Below, piece after piece: positions 10,208 to 22,439 of a stretch of 64,000 nt of DNA. Within the stretch, counting starts at the first letter, position 1. Every line of letters starts with the position of its first letter. The notes below the pieces were generated by a model, which did not search any database, was not told where the DNA came from, and was given only the letters and a program-made list of their open reading frames with translations. A program made the translations under genes and the position numbers. Source of the stretch: Dioscorea cayenensis subsp. rotundata (lineage: Eukaryota; Streptophyta; Magnoliopsida; Dioscoreales; Dioscoreaceae); contig NC_052481.1 of assembly GCF_009730915.1 (NCBI RefSeq), positions 18,968,386 through 19,032,385 on the forward strand, in the 5' to 3' direction.

Positions 10208-13200
10208 CTGAAAGTTGATGAATTAATGTTGAGAACTTGACAAAGTCAGACTCACATTGTAACATGTTTTAGCTGAATAAGAATACTAAAATTTGAAGTT
10301 ATAACACAAAAACTTCACATTCAAAGATTACAGAGTCATAAAATTTTAAAAATCCAATCTCACAGATCAATCAAATTAAAAAACTCACTGTACCCTCACT
10401 ACAATATATGTCTATCACAAATTGCTTACAACAAGCATTGCAAATTCCCAGTGTGTTGTTCTAGTACAGCCATTAGGTGAAACATAAATAAATTTCCCCA
10501 ACTGCCTCCCGATCTTCAAGGGATCAAATTGATATTATTTTCCATCCCTTTCCAACATCAACTTGAGCTTAAAAGTTTAATGGAAACAAAATTTCAGCAC
10601 TGAATTATCGGTAAATTTACAAAGGATCATCTCGTTTCTGTAATCAAACCCTTTATTCATCAAGCCAGGTGACACAACCATTGCTTGTGTGCACCATCTG
10701 GTTTTTAGGAAAATCAACCTGGGTAGGCATACTAATTGGTTCTTGAAAATTAACTATAAGTTACAGTCACTTAAATAGATGAAATTCAATAGCTCCACCA
10801 TATATTATTCCCCCAAATATGCATTTTTAGTAAGTTAGTGGATCATATACTTATCTGAAGAGCAATAACAAACTAGCTTTAACTGCAGTTGGTCATGTAA
10901 GGACTCTAGAAAATTTATTTTATACTTTAACCAGAAAACCCAACCTTCCAAGCGTATCTGCCACAGTAAAAGCAAACGCCAGCAAAGGAGGAGGTTCTTA
11001 GAGAAGATCAATGGAGAAGACTGTCAAAATATAAAAAGAAAACTTGGCAAATGTTTAATTAACATATAGGTTTCATATAAATGGAAATGTCATGCATTGA
11101 AAGAAGCCTTCTACATAGCCCTTGCTTCTTCTAGAGAAAGTGGAAGATAATCTCTTAGAAATATAATCATAACTAGATAATCAGAGATATAACTAGAATT
11201 TTATGCTGCTTAAAGTTAACTAAGAATAGGCTACACAGAGATCATTTAAGTATTACTTCATGACAAGAAGTAAATTTGTCTTTGTAAGAGGAAAAAAAAC
11301 CTGCGTCAAGCTAAAGATTTTTAAAAAAAATGTATTGGCTTTAATGACATTCTCAGGCCAAACCATCAAGACAAACAACTCCAAAATCAGGCTATAATTG
11401 TTGATAAGACAAGGACTCAAACAACATGAGCTAATAATTAGCAAACATGGCTGCATTACTTTAATTCACAGGTCAACTTTCCCTGAGTTGTTTCCCATAC
11501 CTTGATTGTACAATCTTGTGAGCTACATTATTTGCATAAAACATGTCAAGGACAACCATGAAGATTGCATTTAATCCCTAGTTAAGCATTAAATATTAAA
11601 AACATTTAAGTCCAAAAGGCACCATGAAAGTTGGGAAGACAGTAACATAGAAATTAGACATTCATATTAATTGTACAATAGTTACACACATAAAGCATAA
11701 CCATATTCATATTTAATTCCAAAATAAAATAAAAGTAAAACCTTTGGCAGTAGAAAGAGTCAGAGTCAGACAACACTGATGTATTGTATTTTAAAATCAT
11801 TAGCCTGTCCTTGCAACCTCAAGAACAAGAGATGAAGCTCAACACTGTATCGGCCCTTGCAGGGAGAGATTTTTGCTTTAATCTTTGAATAAAATTGAAA
11901 AAAAAAAGATGAAAAGAAAAAAAAAGAAATGCTAGTGTTAGATCAAAGGAAAAATATCATAGCATAGCACAAGCAATCACTTGGTTCAATAGTTTATACC
12001 TTGGGGTAAGGACCCCAATTCCTTCAAAACTGGCAACAGCTTCATCACTAGATCCAACATCTGCCATAAGCCAATATCTTATCCAGCAAAACTCGGCAAA
12101 AATAAAAAACCTTATTTGTTAGCTAATCCCAAAGAATCTTCATCATCAATTAATTTACTCATGCTAGTAAAAAGGGCCATAGAACTACCTCGAGTTTATA
12201 CTCTCCTTAATGCTCATAATTCATGGACTGAATAAGTTCATAGCCAAAACAAACTAAATAAATCAGCAAAACCGATATCCACTTTCTTTCAGAAAGATTC
12301 TTTCTTCTTGAACACAATTATAAAAAAAAATCCTCAATGAGTTCTCTAGTTTCACCAAACTACAACGCAACCATCTTAATATATAATCTTGTGCGAAGAT
12401 TGCCATTGTTTTCTCAGCAACATCAATACTTCACCAGCCAATATCCCCAACTGGAACACACCAGTAAAACTATTTTCCAGATTGCAGAACCTCAAATACT
12501 AATATAAATATCAAAATAAAAAAATTGCAATTGTATAGTCCCGAACTAATGAAATTTATCTAAAACAGAAAGAAATTGGGGGAGTCTGATGACTGAGCAA
12601 GTTCATAACCACACAATCAACTGACAAATTGGAAGATCCCTTGGTGTCAAATAAATCAAACAGTGAATGTGATCCTTCAACAAAGATCGATGCGTACTAT
12701 CCCTTGAAATGGCATGAGATTGAGCATCCCAAAATCATAAAAGCAATTATAGAAACAATTCAAGGATGAAATGGAATGGCTAGAAGGATACCTGCTAGAG
12801 AAGGGTTGATAGGAGATCGAAGATCTGGGCATCTGGTTTCCCCTCTTCCTCCATGGCAGCAAGAGGATTTCTTCCGCCATAGTGGCCATTGGTTTCCTAA
12901 AAATCCTGGATTTATTGGAAACTTGACTTATAACAAATCATATGGGTCTCTTATGAATGTTTAAATGAAACCACCACAATTCGATGATCCATTCACACAG
13001 AATCATAGTCAGAATGGAGTGAACCTGGATTTATTGGAAAATTGACTTCAAGCTCTACAAATTCGGCATTCAACATTTCCAAGAATCATAGAGCCTAGTG
13101 AAGTAAAAAAGAACCATACAATGTGTGGCAACTAAACAATTTGTGTCCAAGTGCCTAAGCCAGAGCCCAAGGTTTAGAAATCAAACATGCCTCACTATTT

Positions 13201-13428
13201 CTCATAAATCAGAAACACCTATGTCAGGCTAATCTCCACCAACAAATCAAACCCCCTCGTCTTCACCTCCTGCACCAAATCAAATCATAATCACCACCAT
13301 TTTCCACACAAAAAGAACAAAATCGAAGCAAAAACCCACCTGAGCCAGCACAAATGCATCATCAACACCATATCCAGACTCCAAAGAACCAGATGCCTTC
13401 ATAGAAACATATCCCACGCAGCAATCTC

Positions 13429-13462
13429 ACCACCACCACCACCACCACCACCACCACCACCA
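13429..13462. repeat. (CCA)n microsatellite
   Basis: About eleven CAC/CCA triplets inside the CACTA element. Confidence 0.9.
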
Positions 13463-13798
13463 ACTGATCAAAATTAATAATCAGAAAACCTACTTAGCGG
13501 TAGGGAAGAAGCCGGTCAAGGAAAACCCAAGGGGCGAGAACCTGCATCAAAGGATAACCCAAGACAATCAATGAATGGCGAATTGTGAGAAGAGTAAGAA
13601 GAAGGGGAAGGAGAAGAGAGAAGAAACCTCCTCAGCCGAGCAACAAGTGGAGAAGTGGGCGATGGGCTTGATGGCTATGAAGCCACGCGGGGCTCGCTCT
13701 CTGAGAGAGACCGCGTTGGCGGCAGCAGAGCGGCGGCAGGAGCGGCGAAAGTCGGGCTTCTTTGTTGGGGAATTAGGGTGCACGAGATTTCTCCGTTG

Positions 13799-13800
<2 letters not shown>

Positions 13801-13843
<43 letters not shown>
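13801..13843. repeat. (GA)n microsatellite
   Basis: About 21 GA units near the right end of the CACTA element. On the minus strand it is a (CT)n tract just ahead of a GC-richer stretch, which resembles a plant promoter/5'-UTR and may be part of a captured gene. Confidence 0.9.
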
Positions 13844-13845
<2 letters not shown>

Positions 13846-13994
13846 TTTTTAATTATTTTTTAAAATAAAATTAATGTAGAGGGGTTTAAGTAAACCGGTT
13901 CTAAAAACATGAAAAAAAAAATATCTATTTTATTATAGAGGTGGTTTTTTAAAACCCCTCTATTTAGCTGCCTCTAAATCTCGATGCAGTGTGA

Positions 13995-14445
13995 GTAAAT
14001 TGTAACTCAACAAGCAATAGGCCATAGAGGGGTAATTTTGCTTCACTAAAAATTTTATAAACCAAATGCCAAACATGAGTATATTCATAGTTCTGTCCAT
14101 GTTATTTTAGTACATTAATGTGTCTTATTTATTTTAATAAAAATAAAATTTTTAAAAATTCTGGCATTAACCATCATATGGTATGGCCATGAATGGCTGA
14201 CAAGGTGCAGGGGAGACAAGCAGACATATGATCCTCGTGCATCTTAAATTAATCCTTATTTTGCATAAGGAGTCCATGCATGCATCCACGTCAGGGCAAT
14301 AACACAAAAACCATGCATCAGAGTGTTAAATTTAATATGTGGTTAACACTGGACACGCCATCACCAGCCTCTCGATCTAGAGACAAGTGAGAATTAAATA
14401 AAGACATGCAGAAATAGCACAGCATTATTCAACTAATAATTAATA
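13995..14445. other. Intergenic flank of CACTA element, no gene
   Basis: Sequence between the CACTA target duplication and the upstream module of the first DUF241 gene. No coding signal or repeat was recognised. Confidence 0.5.
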
Positions 14446-14560
14446 ATGCAGGGAGTAAACAAGATTAGATGGCATCAACCTGCCTGGGAGATGAGTTACA
14501 AGTTCATTAGTGCCAACATGGAGATGGTGTGATGCCATATGATCATTATTCTTGGTGTCT
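14446..14560 (+). promoter_or_regulatory. Conserved upstream module of DUF241 gene 1
   Basis: A diverged copy of the block found before every gene of the array: ATGCAGGGAGTAAA, then AGATGGCATCAACCTGCC, ATTAGTGCCAAC and TGATCATTATTCTTGG. The palindrome CATGATCATG of other copies is altered here (ATATGATCAT). No clear TATA box follows, only CTTGTACAAAAG near the usual position, so this gene may be expressed differently. Confidence 0.55.
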
Positions 14561-14704
14561 GTACTCTCCCAATCAATCTGGTCCACAGTGTAATTAACAA
14601 TATTTGCTTGTTTCTTGTACAAAAGGTAGGATTGAGAGGGCTAAGTTCAACTCATTCTCCTTGTTTCCCCATTGATTTCTTCTGTGAAGAGAAGAACATC
14701 AAAA

Positions 14705-15535
14705 ATGGCAGACCAAGGCTTCCATACTAGATCAAACAGCATGCCTACAAGATCCCACCCCATGATAGCCACAGCAGAGGAAGAAGTGAACAAGCTAAAA
14801 GCTTGTGTCATGGTTTCACCAAATATGATCTGCAAATCATTGAGAAGTCTTGTTGTTTTCTATGACTGCATTGAAGAGCTTCTTCACTTGCCTAGCAGTA
14901 CCCAACAAGCCCTTTCTCATTCTCAAGAGAAGAAATGGGTGGAAGAGGAGTTGGATTCTTCTCTAAGATTGGTAGAACTATGTGGTACCCTTAGAGATAC
15001 GTTGGCTGCAACAAAAGAGCATGCTCAAGAACTTGAGATGGTTCTAAGAAGGAAAAGAAGCATGAACACTGAAGGCAAACATCAGTGTCACATTCAAACA
15101 GATAAGAAAACGAGCAAGAGTATCAAGACTTGTCTAAAATCATTGAAGCAAATTGATGGCAAGGACTCGGGTAGATCAACTGCAGTGTCTAAGATGTTCG
15201 CTGAAGCAAGAGATGTCACCATATCTCTCTTACAGTCAGTTGCATCTTCTTTATCTCCAAGCTCCACACAGAAGACTAGCAAGTGGTCTACTGTCTCAAA
15301 GGCATTGCACAAGAAGAAGGTGACGTGTCTTAATGCAAATGGCATTGATTTCTCATTCAATGTAATATATGAGTGCGTGTCATGCAAAGATGTTGATGGT
15401 TTGAGGGCGGTGAAGATACAAGAACAATTGACAGCAATGATGAGTAGCTTAGAAGGCGTTGAGATGGAACTAGAGTCTCTCTACAGGAAACTAATCCGAA
15501 TTAGAGTTTCCCTTCTCAACATGCTAAGCCAATAG
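14705..15535 (+). CDS. DUF241 family protein, copy 1 (276 aa)
   Basis: Single-exon gene of a plant-specific family of unknown function (DUF241, Pfam PF03087 as I recall it). The start MADQGFHTRSNSMPTRSHP is chosen because this N-terminus is shared by all nine copies. An in-frame ATG 33 bases upstream adds residues that are not conserved in the family. The family motifs appear in order: MVSPNMICKSL (about 39-49), WVEEELDSSLRLVELC (about 82-97), a basic stretch LRRKRSM (about 116-122), and the C-terminal heptad-like helix LEGVEMELESLYRKL. It carries the NANGIDFSFN form of the variable cassette. It is the most diverged copy and is separated from the rest by 15 kb of transposons. There is no signal peptide and no membrane helix. 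The 3' block with ATTTTAAAGGAAAT follows at about 15559. Confidence 0.9.
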   Translation: MADQGFHTRSNSMPTRSHPMIATAEEEVNKLKACVMVSPNMICKSLRSLVVFYDCIEELLHLPSSTQQALSHSQEKKWVEEELDSSLRLVELCGTLRDTLAATKEHAQELEMVLRRKRSMNTEGKHQCHIQTDKKTSKSIKTCLKSLKQIDGKDSGRSTAVSKMFAEARDVTISLLQSVASSLSPSSTQKTSKWSTVSKALHKKKVTCLNANGIDFSFNVIYECVSCKDVDGLRAVKIQEQLTAMMSSLEGVEMELESLYRKLIRIRVSLLNMLSQ

Positions 15536-16404
15536 ATCTTGGTGCGCCCCTTCTTGTGATCAGCATCCGCATTTTAAAGGAAATCGTTGGTCATTCTTTG
15601 TAAATCATATTTTTGTAAATGACTTGCAGTATATGAAATTTATTGCTCAAAACATCAAACTTCTGTTCAATATTTTTGGTTTCTTTCATATACTCTGTTC
15701 TCATTTGCAATTACACAATCAGTGTTTGTTAGATTATTTATTTATTTATTTACATATATGATATAGGACGCTCAAGATATATTCCAATTTTTTCTTTAAA
15801 AAAAAAGTGTGATTGTGATGTTCTTAAACTACAAATTTATTATCAACATAAAGCAACAAGTTAAGTTTTTGTTTTATGACAGACTGACAAGCGCTACCCA
15901 TTGAAGGGATTGTCAAAAGGATAGATAGGTATTAGCCTATTTGGCTTACGAACCTCCTAGAAAAATCCCCTGCCCTACAACCTTGGAGGGGTGAAACAAT
16001 TGTTTCTCCCATAGCACTCTTTTGTCATACCATTGGGCTATCCAATGATTGGCAGAAAATAGCAAGTTAGTTGACCAATAAAAAAGAAGGAAGACAAAAA
16101 TAAATAAATAAAATAAGGGCCCTAGGATAGATCACTAGTTGTGATTGACATACCTTGAAAAACTTCAAAAAGAAGGGAAGACAGAGATAGCAAAGAGAGC
16201 TGGAGAAGACATCCATGTGCAATACAAAGTCTTAGTCTCTTTGTTTGTCACAGAATGTGGTCACTCTTTGTGGGGTTGTGGATACTGGTTTGTGATAAGG
16301 ATGCCCTCCTCCACGCTAGTAGAGGTACAAAGCAAACAGTAGGAACACATGATAGTGGAAATCGAGTCCTCAAGGATGCAAATCCTGGGTTGCAATCATC
16401 CAAA
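15536..16404. other. 3' flank of DUF241 copy 1 and unidentified sequence
   Basis: Starts with the family's conserved 3' block (15559-15606), then AT-rich spacer. From about 15880 on the sequence is less AT-rich and may belong to an older transposon that was split by the Copia insertion at 16410. The open frame at 16145-16342 has no recognised domain. Confidence 0.5.
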
Positions 16405-16409
16405 AGGAG

Positions 16410-16931
16410 TATGATCTAATGTTGGAGCAGAAACAGGAACGAGATGACAGAGGACTGAGGCGTGCAAGAGCAGAGAACATACGAGTGCTCAGATTTTCGG
16501 GTGATAGGAAAGAAGAAGAAAAAATTCGAGAGTGAATCTGGGATGGATTAGGGTTTTTAATAGTAGCGAAAGAGACGCGGCCGGAACCGAGAAGCCGTTC
16601 TTTAAAAAGGCGCAAAAATTAAAATTTTTAAACATAAGATAAAGGGCAAAAAGGTAAAAACCTATGGCGTGACTGCACCCAATAAATCTGGTGCATTCGT
16701 GTCCGCACCATGCGCCTACGTGAGTTCAGAATTTCGAATCCAAACCCACGAAATTTGCACCCCCTCAGCTACTGACGTAAGAGAGCATAACCACTAAAGC
16801 AAGGTTAAAGGATAATAAATAGTACTATATATAAAGTGGATGAATTCCTTGTAGCTAGGCAATGTGGTACTAAACCTTTAGTAGAATGCTTTTGAAACAA
16901 TATGGGCCTAAAGAATATGGGCCCTCTAACA
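16410..16931 (-). repeat. 3' LTR of the Copia element (522 bp)
   Basis: Read on the minus strand it runs from TGTTAGAGGGC to AGATCATA. It matches the LTR at 21487-22098 over most of its length, and the two differ by length-changing segments. Confidence 0.88.
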
Positions 16932-18521
16932 ATCCCCCATTTCAAAAATATTCATGACGAGTAGGGAAAGAAACGGAAAAAATGAAGATAATGCATCAGA
17001 ACTAGTGCCTTGTGGGCTATGAACTAATTCCTAGAATATATAAGAAGTGACTTACAGGAACTTTGGTGAAATAAAAATTTCTATGAACCAGCATTCCTTG
17101 TTGTAAATCAATCGTCTCATAAATCACATTACCTTCTTGAAAACTGAGCAACTCTAATCGGGTTGGCACCTTTCGGCCATGCGCCAAAAACCTGGAATTC
17201 ATAAGTGCTCTAGAAAAACTTGCCTAAGTTTTTCATAGAAAGCGGCCCCACTTTCACACTTATATAGGTGAATCCATCAGGTGTAATATTGCAATTAAAT
17301 ACACCATTCAAAATTGAACTATGGAATTCATTAAGAATCAAATTCATCCTTTCTACATTGCAATTACACTATACACCATAGGAAGGGATAAGAAATAAAT
17401 AGTGTATCTCCAAACAACCAATGACTTGTTTTTACCCATATGAACCTATTTCTTGGATTTACCAATCACACAGGTTGGGTTACTATCATTGTTGAGTTTT
17501 GTTATAGGCAATAATCCCATTCCCCTCGATGTCTCACACACCAGTTTTCTACCTAGTGCTTTAGTTAAAGGATCAGCCAGATTTACCTCTGATCTTACAT
17601 AGCTTAGTGATATCACTCCATCTTCAAGCAATTGCCTAACAATATTATGTCTTAGACGTATATGCCTACTCTTACCATTATATGACTTACTCTTGGCTCT
17701 GTACATAGCAGCCATGCTATCACAATGAATTGAAACTGAAGGGGCTGGTTTCTTCCAAAGGGGAACATCAGCGAGGAAATTCCTAATCCATTCTGCTTCA
17801 GTGCCTGTTTTCTCAAGTGCAACAAATTCTGACTCCATTGTTGATTTTGCTGTGCAAGTTTGTTTTTGAAGACTTCCAAGACACTGCAGCCCTCCTAAAG
17901 TGAAAAATAAATCCACTTGTTAACTTTTGTTTCATCCGAATCGAAATCCAGCTTAGCATCACTATACCCTTCAAGTATCGCAGGATAACCGAATACATTA
18001 GTCCAAAAATCAATAGTTCCTTTCAAATATTTTAATATCCCCGATCGTGGGCAATCCAATGATCATTATTTGGACTATGTGTATATCCGCTCAATCTGCA
18101 AACTCGCATAAGCAATGTCAGACGAGTCATGCTTCATCAAATACATTAAACTACCAATTACTTGTGCATATTCATTTTTGAGAAACACTAATCCCTTTAT
18201 TCTTCCTTAAATGAAAAAGCACTATCATATGGAGTTGAGACATGCTTGCAATTAAATTGATTATATTTCTTTTAATACCTTTTTCAACATAATTTTTCTT
18301 GTGAAAGCATTATTCCATCATCTCGATTTAGAAATTTTTAATTCCAAGAATAAAATGTGCTTCACCCATGTCCTTCATGTCAAATTTAGATGCAAGAAAA
18401 ATTCTTTGTCTCAACTATTATTTCTAACGAAGTACCAAAAAAATAAGCATGTCATCTACATATAAACAGATTATAACACCCACTAATCGTTAGAAAATTT
18501 CGTCGAGATACATTTATCGAT

Positions 18522-21140
18522 TCATTTATAAAAATAGCCATTGGAAACTAAAAACATGATTAAATTTTTTTCATGCCATTGTTTTGGTGCTTGTTTGAGC
18601 CCATATAAAGATTTCATAAGTTTGCATACCTTATGCTTGTTGTTAGGAATCACATACCCTTCGGGTTGATCCATATAAATTTTTTCTTCGAGATCTCCAT
18701 TTAAAAAAGCTGTCTTAACATCCATTTGATGAATAATTAAATTGTTAATAGCAGCTAATGCAATTAAAATTCGAATGGAAGAAATTCTAGTAACAGGAGC
18801 ATAAGTATCAAAGTAGTCAATGTCTATCTTTTGAGAATATCCTTTAGCTACTAATCTAGCTTTAAATTTATCAATAGACCCATCAGGTTTAAGTTTTTTC
18901 TTAAAAATCCATTTGCAACCTATAGTTTTTGAACCAGGTGGAAGATCTACTAATTCCCAAGTATGATTAGATAAAATTGACTCTAATTCACTATTAATAG
19001 CTTCTTTCCAAAACACAGCATCAATAGAAGTGATAGCTTGAGAATAAGATTGAGGGTCATCCTCCACAAGAAATGTAATGAAATCATTTCCAAAACTATG
19101 TTCTTTCCTAGTCCTTTTACTCCTTCTTAATTCAAAATTAGAGGCATTAACATTTACTGAATCAGTATTAGAAGAAATATGAGGTGAATGTGCAATGTTA
19201 TCAACACATGATTTCAAAGGAAAAATATGTTCGAAAAAATCTGCATTTTTAGATTCCACAATAGTATTAGGTTCCATAATGTCACTCTTAACAACCATGA
19301 ATCTATATGCAGCACTATTTAAAGCATATCCAATTAACATACAATCAAAAGTTTTGGGACCAATTTTCCTCTTTTTAGAATCAGGTAAAAGTACTTTTGC
19401 TAAGCAACCCCAAACCTTAAGATATTTTAAATTAGGTGCATATCCTTTCCATAATTCAAAAGGAGTTTTACCAGTTTTCTTAAAAGGAATTCTATTTTGA
19501 ATATGACAAGCTGATAAAATGGCTTCTCCCCATAAATTATTAGGAGCGCCTGAACTAATTAACATAGCATTCATCATATCCTTAAGAGTTCTGTTTTTCC
19601 TTTCAGCTATTCCATTAGAAGCAGGTGAGTAAGGGGGAGTTGTCTCATGTATTATGCCATGGTTTTCACAAAAGGTTTTCAAAATATTATCTTCATACTC
19701 TCCTCCTCTATCTGATCTAAGTCTTTTGATTTTCTTATTTAGTTGATTCTCAACTTCATTTTTATATTTCATAAACATTTTACATGCTTCATCTTTTGAT
19801 CTAAGCAAGTATAAGACAGTATATCTAGAGTAATCATCAACAAAGGTAATATAATATTTCTTTCCTCCTCTAGTCATTGAATGTTTTAAATCACCTAAAT
19901 CAGAATGAATTAAACCTAGTAATTCAGATTCCCTTTCAATAGTCTTACAACATTTTTTGGTAGATTTAGATTCTACACAAATCTCACATTTATCAATTTT
20001 ATTGGAATCTGTCATGTTATGAATCAACCCTAGTTCTTTCATTCTCTTGATGTATGAAAAATTCACATGTCCCAATCTAGCATGCCATAAATCAATTGAA
20101 TTCACCATGTAAGCAGAAGAGGATGCTTTATTTCCATTGTTAACATTGAGTACATTGAGAATAAATAAACCTTGACTACAATACCCCTTCCCAATGAAAA
20201 AACCATTCTTAGACATTATTAATTTATCTGACTCAAAGGCCACTTTAATTCCAGCCTTTCCAAGCAATGAGACAGATATTAGATTAGCACGAAGATCAGG
20301 GGCATGCAACACATCATTCAGAAATAAAGTCTTTCCTGAAGTAAGTTTTAGAAGTACCTTCCCTTTTCCAAGAACCGGAGAAGGAGATGAATCTCCCATG
20401 AATACTTGTTCCTCACCTTTGGCTAAAGGAATATAGGATTGGAAAGCATTCCTATCAGCAGAAATGTGCCTCGTGGCTCCAGAATCTACAATCCAGTCTT
20501 TTGCATCCGCCACCATAAGTGCTTGAGAAACAACAGCTGCTATGATATCATCATTGCCTCCTTCCGTTAAGTTGACTTTAGCACTTGTCTCCTTTGGTTC
20601 TTTCTTGAAGTGACATTGAGATGCATAATGCCCTGGTTTGCCACAAACATAACACGCACCTTTTCTTTTTGTTTGAAAATTCTGATTAAATTTAAAGCCA
20701 TCCTTCTTTTGTCCGTTGAATCTTTGTGCAGAGCCTTTGAAATTATTTCTGGTTCCTTTGAATTTCTTGGGATTCCTGTTGAAATTCTGATTTTTGTTTG
20801 ATCCTGCTTCAATGAGATTCGCCTTGGATGAGAGTTCTTTAATCTTGTCTGCATTATCCCTTTGCCGATTCTTCTCTTCAATTCGGATATGTACAATGAT
20901 GTCTTCAAGAGTCATGAGTTTCCTTTTATGCTTCAGGTTGTTTTTGTAGTGTTTCCAAGATTCGGGAAGACGTTCAATGAGGAAGCCGGCAATGAATGCA
21001 TCAGGTAAGATGATTTCTTCATTTTTCAGATCATTGACCAGAACATGATAATCATGGATTTGAGAAGATACATCCTTGTCTTCAGTCATTTGGAAATCAG
21101 AGAAATTTCCTATTGCGTATTTCGATTCCGGCATCTTCAA
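18522..21140 (-). CDS. Copia gag-pol open frame (fossil element)
   Basis: An 872-codon frame inside the Copia element. In order it holds the gag C-terminal part, a zinc knuckle [14 protein letters not shown] (about 162-175), aspartic protease [12 protein letters not shown] (about 214-225), a GAG-pre-integrase segment LWHARLGH, integrase core (HSDLG to [11 protein letters not shown] and [13 protein letters not shown]), then the N-terminal half of the Copia reverse transcriptase ([30 protein letters not shown]). The length of this unbroken frame supports a recent insertion. It is part of a transposon and not a host gene. Confidence 0.9.
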   Translation of the reverse strand: MKMPESKYAIGNFSDFQMTEDKDVSSQIHDYHVLVNDLKNEEIILPDAFIAGFLIERLPESWKHYKNNLKHKRKLMTLEDIIVHIRIEEKNRQRDNADKIKELSSKANLIEAGSNKNQNFNRNPKKFKGTRNNFKGSAQRFNGQKKDGFKFNQNFQTKRKGACYVCGKPGHYASQCHFKKEPKETSAKVNLTEGGNDDIIAAVVSQALMVADAKDWIVDSGATRHISADRNAFQSYIPLAKGEEQVFMGDSSPSPVLGKGKVLLKLTSGKTLFLNDVLHAPDLRANLISVSLLGKAGIKVAFESDKLIMSKNGFFIGKGYCSQGLFILNVLNVNNGNKASSSAYMVNSIDLWHARLGHVNFSYIKRMKELGLIHNMTDSNKIDKCEICVESKSTKKCCKTIERESELLGLIHSDLGDLKHSMTRGGKKYYITFVDDYSRYTVLYLLRSKDEACKMFMKYKNEVENQLNKKIKRLRSDRGGEYEDNILKTFCENHGIIHETTPPYSPASNGIAERKNRTLKDMMNAMLISSGAPNNLWGEAILSACHIQNRIPFKKTGKTPFELWKGYAPNLKYLKVWGCLAKVLLPDSKKRKIGPKTFDCMLIGYALNSAAYRFMVVKSDIMEPNTIVESKNADFFEHIFPLKSCVDNIAHSPHISSNTDSVNVNASNFELRRSKRTRKEHSFGNDFITFLVEDDPQSYSQAITSIDAVFWKEAINSELESILSNHTWELVDLPPGSKTIGCKWIFKKKLKPDGSIDKFKARLVAKGYSQKIDIDYFDTYAPVTRISSIRILIALAAINNLIIHQMDVKTAFLNGDLEEKIYMDQPEGYVIPNNKHKVCKLMKSLYGLKQAPKQWHEKNLIMFLVSNGYFYK

Positions 21141-21486
21141 CTCACGTATTTCTTATCGCAGTGAATCCTGATTTCTTTCTACTGCCTTGAGATCGCAGAT
21201 AGATGTCATACAATTCATTTGAGAGAGTGCTCGAGGATGGTATGACGACAGATCTTGTTTCCTTTCTCCCAGATTGGCAAGGTTTCCGCATAAGCTTCTG
21301 ATGTCGGGTCCGGCTTTGGTTCAGTCAGGATATATGCGAGGTTGAACATGTCTAGCGCCGAGAACACCTTCTGTTGCCATCGTTTGAAGAACGTGCCAGC
21401 GAATTGATCAATCTTCGAGACATCAGGAAGTGACTTAGCGGTGGTCATCGCGTTATCCATAAATTGTTCTTAAGATTGTTGGAAAT

Positions 21487-22098
21487 TATGATCTAATGTT
21501 GGACCAGAAACAGGAACGAGATGACAGAGGACTGAGGCGTGCAAGAGCACTGTCCTTAAGAACAATTTCGCCTCCTTTTTGCAGTGCGACAGGAACACAG
21601 ATGGCGTTGTTCTCCAGGATTCAACAGTCAAATTCTTTGTTCGCGCACCAGAACAGAGAACATACGAGTGCTCAGATTTTCGGGTGATAGGAAAGAAGAA
21701 GGAAAAATTTGAGAGTGAATCTGGGATGGATTAGGGTTTTTAATAGCAGCGAACAGGCGGGGAGAAGAGACGCGGCCGGAACCGAGAAGCCGTTCTTTAA
21801 AAAGGCGCAAAAATTAAAATTTTTAAACATAAGATAAAGGGCAAAAAGGTAAAAACCTATGGCGTGACTGCACGTGAGTTCAGAATTTCTAAGCTAATTT
21901 CTGAATCCAAACCCTGAAATTTGCACCCCCCCTGCGCCTGCGCGTAAGAGAGCATAACCACTAAAGCAAGGTTAAAGGATAATGAATAGTACTATATATA
22001 AAGTGGATGAATTCCTTGTAGCTAGGCAATGTGGTACTAAACCTTTAGTAGGAATGTTTTGAAACAATATGGGCCTAAAGAATATGAGCCCTCTAACA
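21487..22098 (-). repeat. 5' LTR of the Copia element (612 bp)
   Basis: Same termini as the partner LTR (TGTTAGAGGGC on the minus strand). It is longer than the partner because of a segment of about 100 bp near 21552-21655 that the partner lacks. Confidence 0.88.
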
Positions 22099-22103
22099 AG
22101 GAG

Positions 22104-22439
22104 AACATATGGTTAATTTAATGATAATAGAAGTGGAAGGAAGGGAACGTTGGTGAAGCATATATTTGATCCTTTCAAGCTAGATATTCCAAAGAATGAC
22201 CCTCACGAGGAGTCCCCTAGTGACACTAATCCGGGGCTTGAAGTTAGCAAGCTAGGAGGTTCACGTGTCTGAGATAGACTTAGGATAACTTGCTATCTCA
22301 AGGATTTGACAAAAGTTATTCCAACATGCACAGTGAAATTAGAAGAGATGGTCAGTGGTTTTAACACCACCATTGCAAAGAATTCATGTGGAGATAGGAA
22401 AACTATTGCATACCTGCTTGGCTAGGCTGTTAAAGGTAT
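22104..22439. other. Unidentified sequence between Copia and LINE
   Basis: Continues the sequence interrupted by the Copia insertion. A broken frame can be read (DPFKLDIPKNDPHEESPSD), but no family is recognised. It is probably an old transposon remnant. Confidence 0.4.

Larger units (their letters stand above)
7124..13991. mobile_element. CACTA (En/Spm) transposon carrying host gene fragments
   Basis: The left end reads CACTACACCAACAGAATG. The right end, reverse-complemented, reads CACTGCATCGAGATTTAG. Over the first 11 bases they differ at three positions, all transitions. TGA flanks both sides (7121-7123 and 13992-13994), which is the 3-bp duplication CACTA elements make. Subterminal regions are packed with GAGGCGGTT/AACCGCC repeats on the left and TAGAGG-type repeats on the right. 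No transposase was recognised, so the element is non-autonomous. Its cargo consists of captured host exons on the minus strand: Notchless, an EF-hand, and probably others not identified. Confidence 0.8.
16410..22098 (-). mobile_element. Copia LTR retrotransposon with both LTRs and target duplication
   Basis: An element with two LTRs on the minus strand, flanked by the 5-bp target duplication AGGAG (16405-16409 and 22099-22103). The polypurine tract (AAATGGGGGAT, minus) adjoins the 3' LTR. The internal order is Copia: gag-like frame (21215-21460), gag end with zinc knuckle, protease, integrase, reverse transcriptase, then RNase H (17446-17916, with CDSMAAMYRAKSKSYNGKSR and ADPLTKAL). I saw no standard tRNA-Met primer site next to the 5' LTR. 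It looks young: the LTRs agree closely apart from length differences, and one 872-codon frame is uninterrupted. The rest has several breaks, so it is a non-autonomous fossil. The lineage within Copia is uncertain. Confidence 0.92.

Noticed and set aside
13575-13868. Arg/Glu-rich protein ending in an RERERE repeat
   Set aside because: The repeat is just a (GA)n microsatellite read as codons, and the rest has no recognised domain. It lies in the CACTA element.
14672-14704. Upstream in-frame ATG extending DUF241 copy 1 (and similar ones before copies 2, 4, 6, 7 and 8)
   Set aside because: The extensions fall in the conserved leader GAAGAGAA..ATCAAAA, are not shared as protein by all copies (copy 9 has none), and the MADQ-type ATG has the better context (AAAAATGGC).
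16145-16342. Short host gene next to the Copia element
   Set aside because: No known domain. The surrounding sequence looks like an old transposon split by the Copia insertion.
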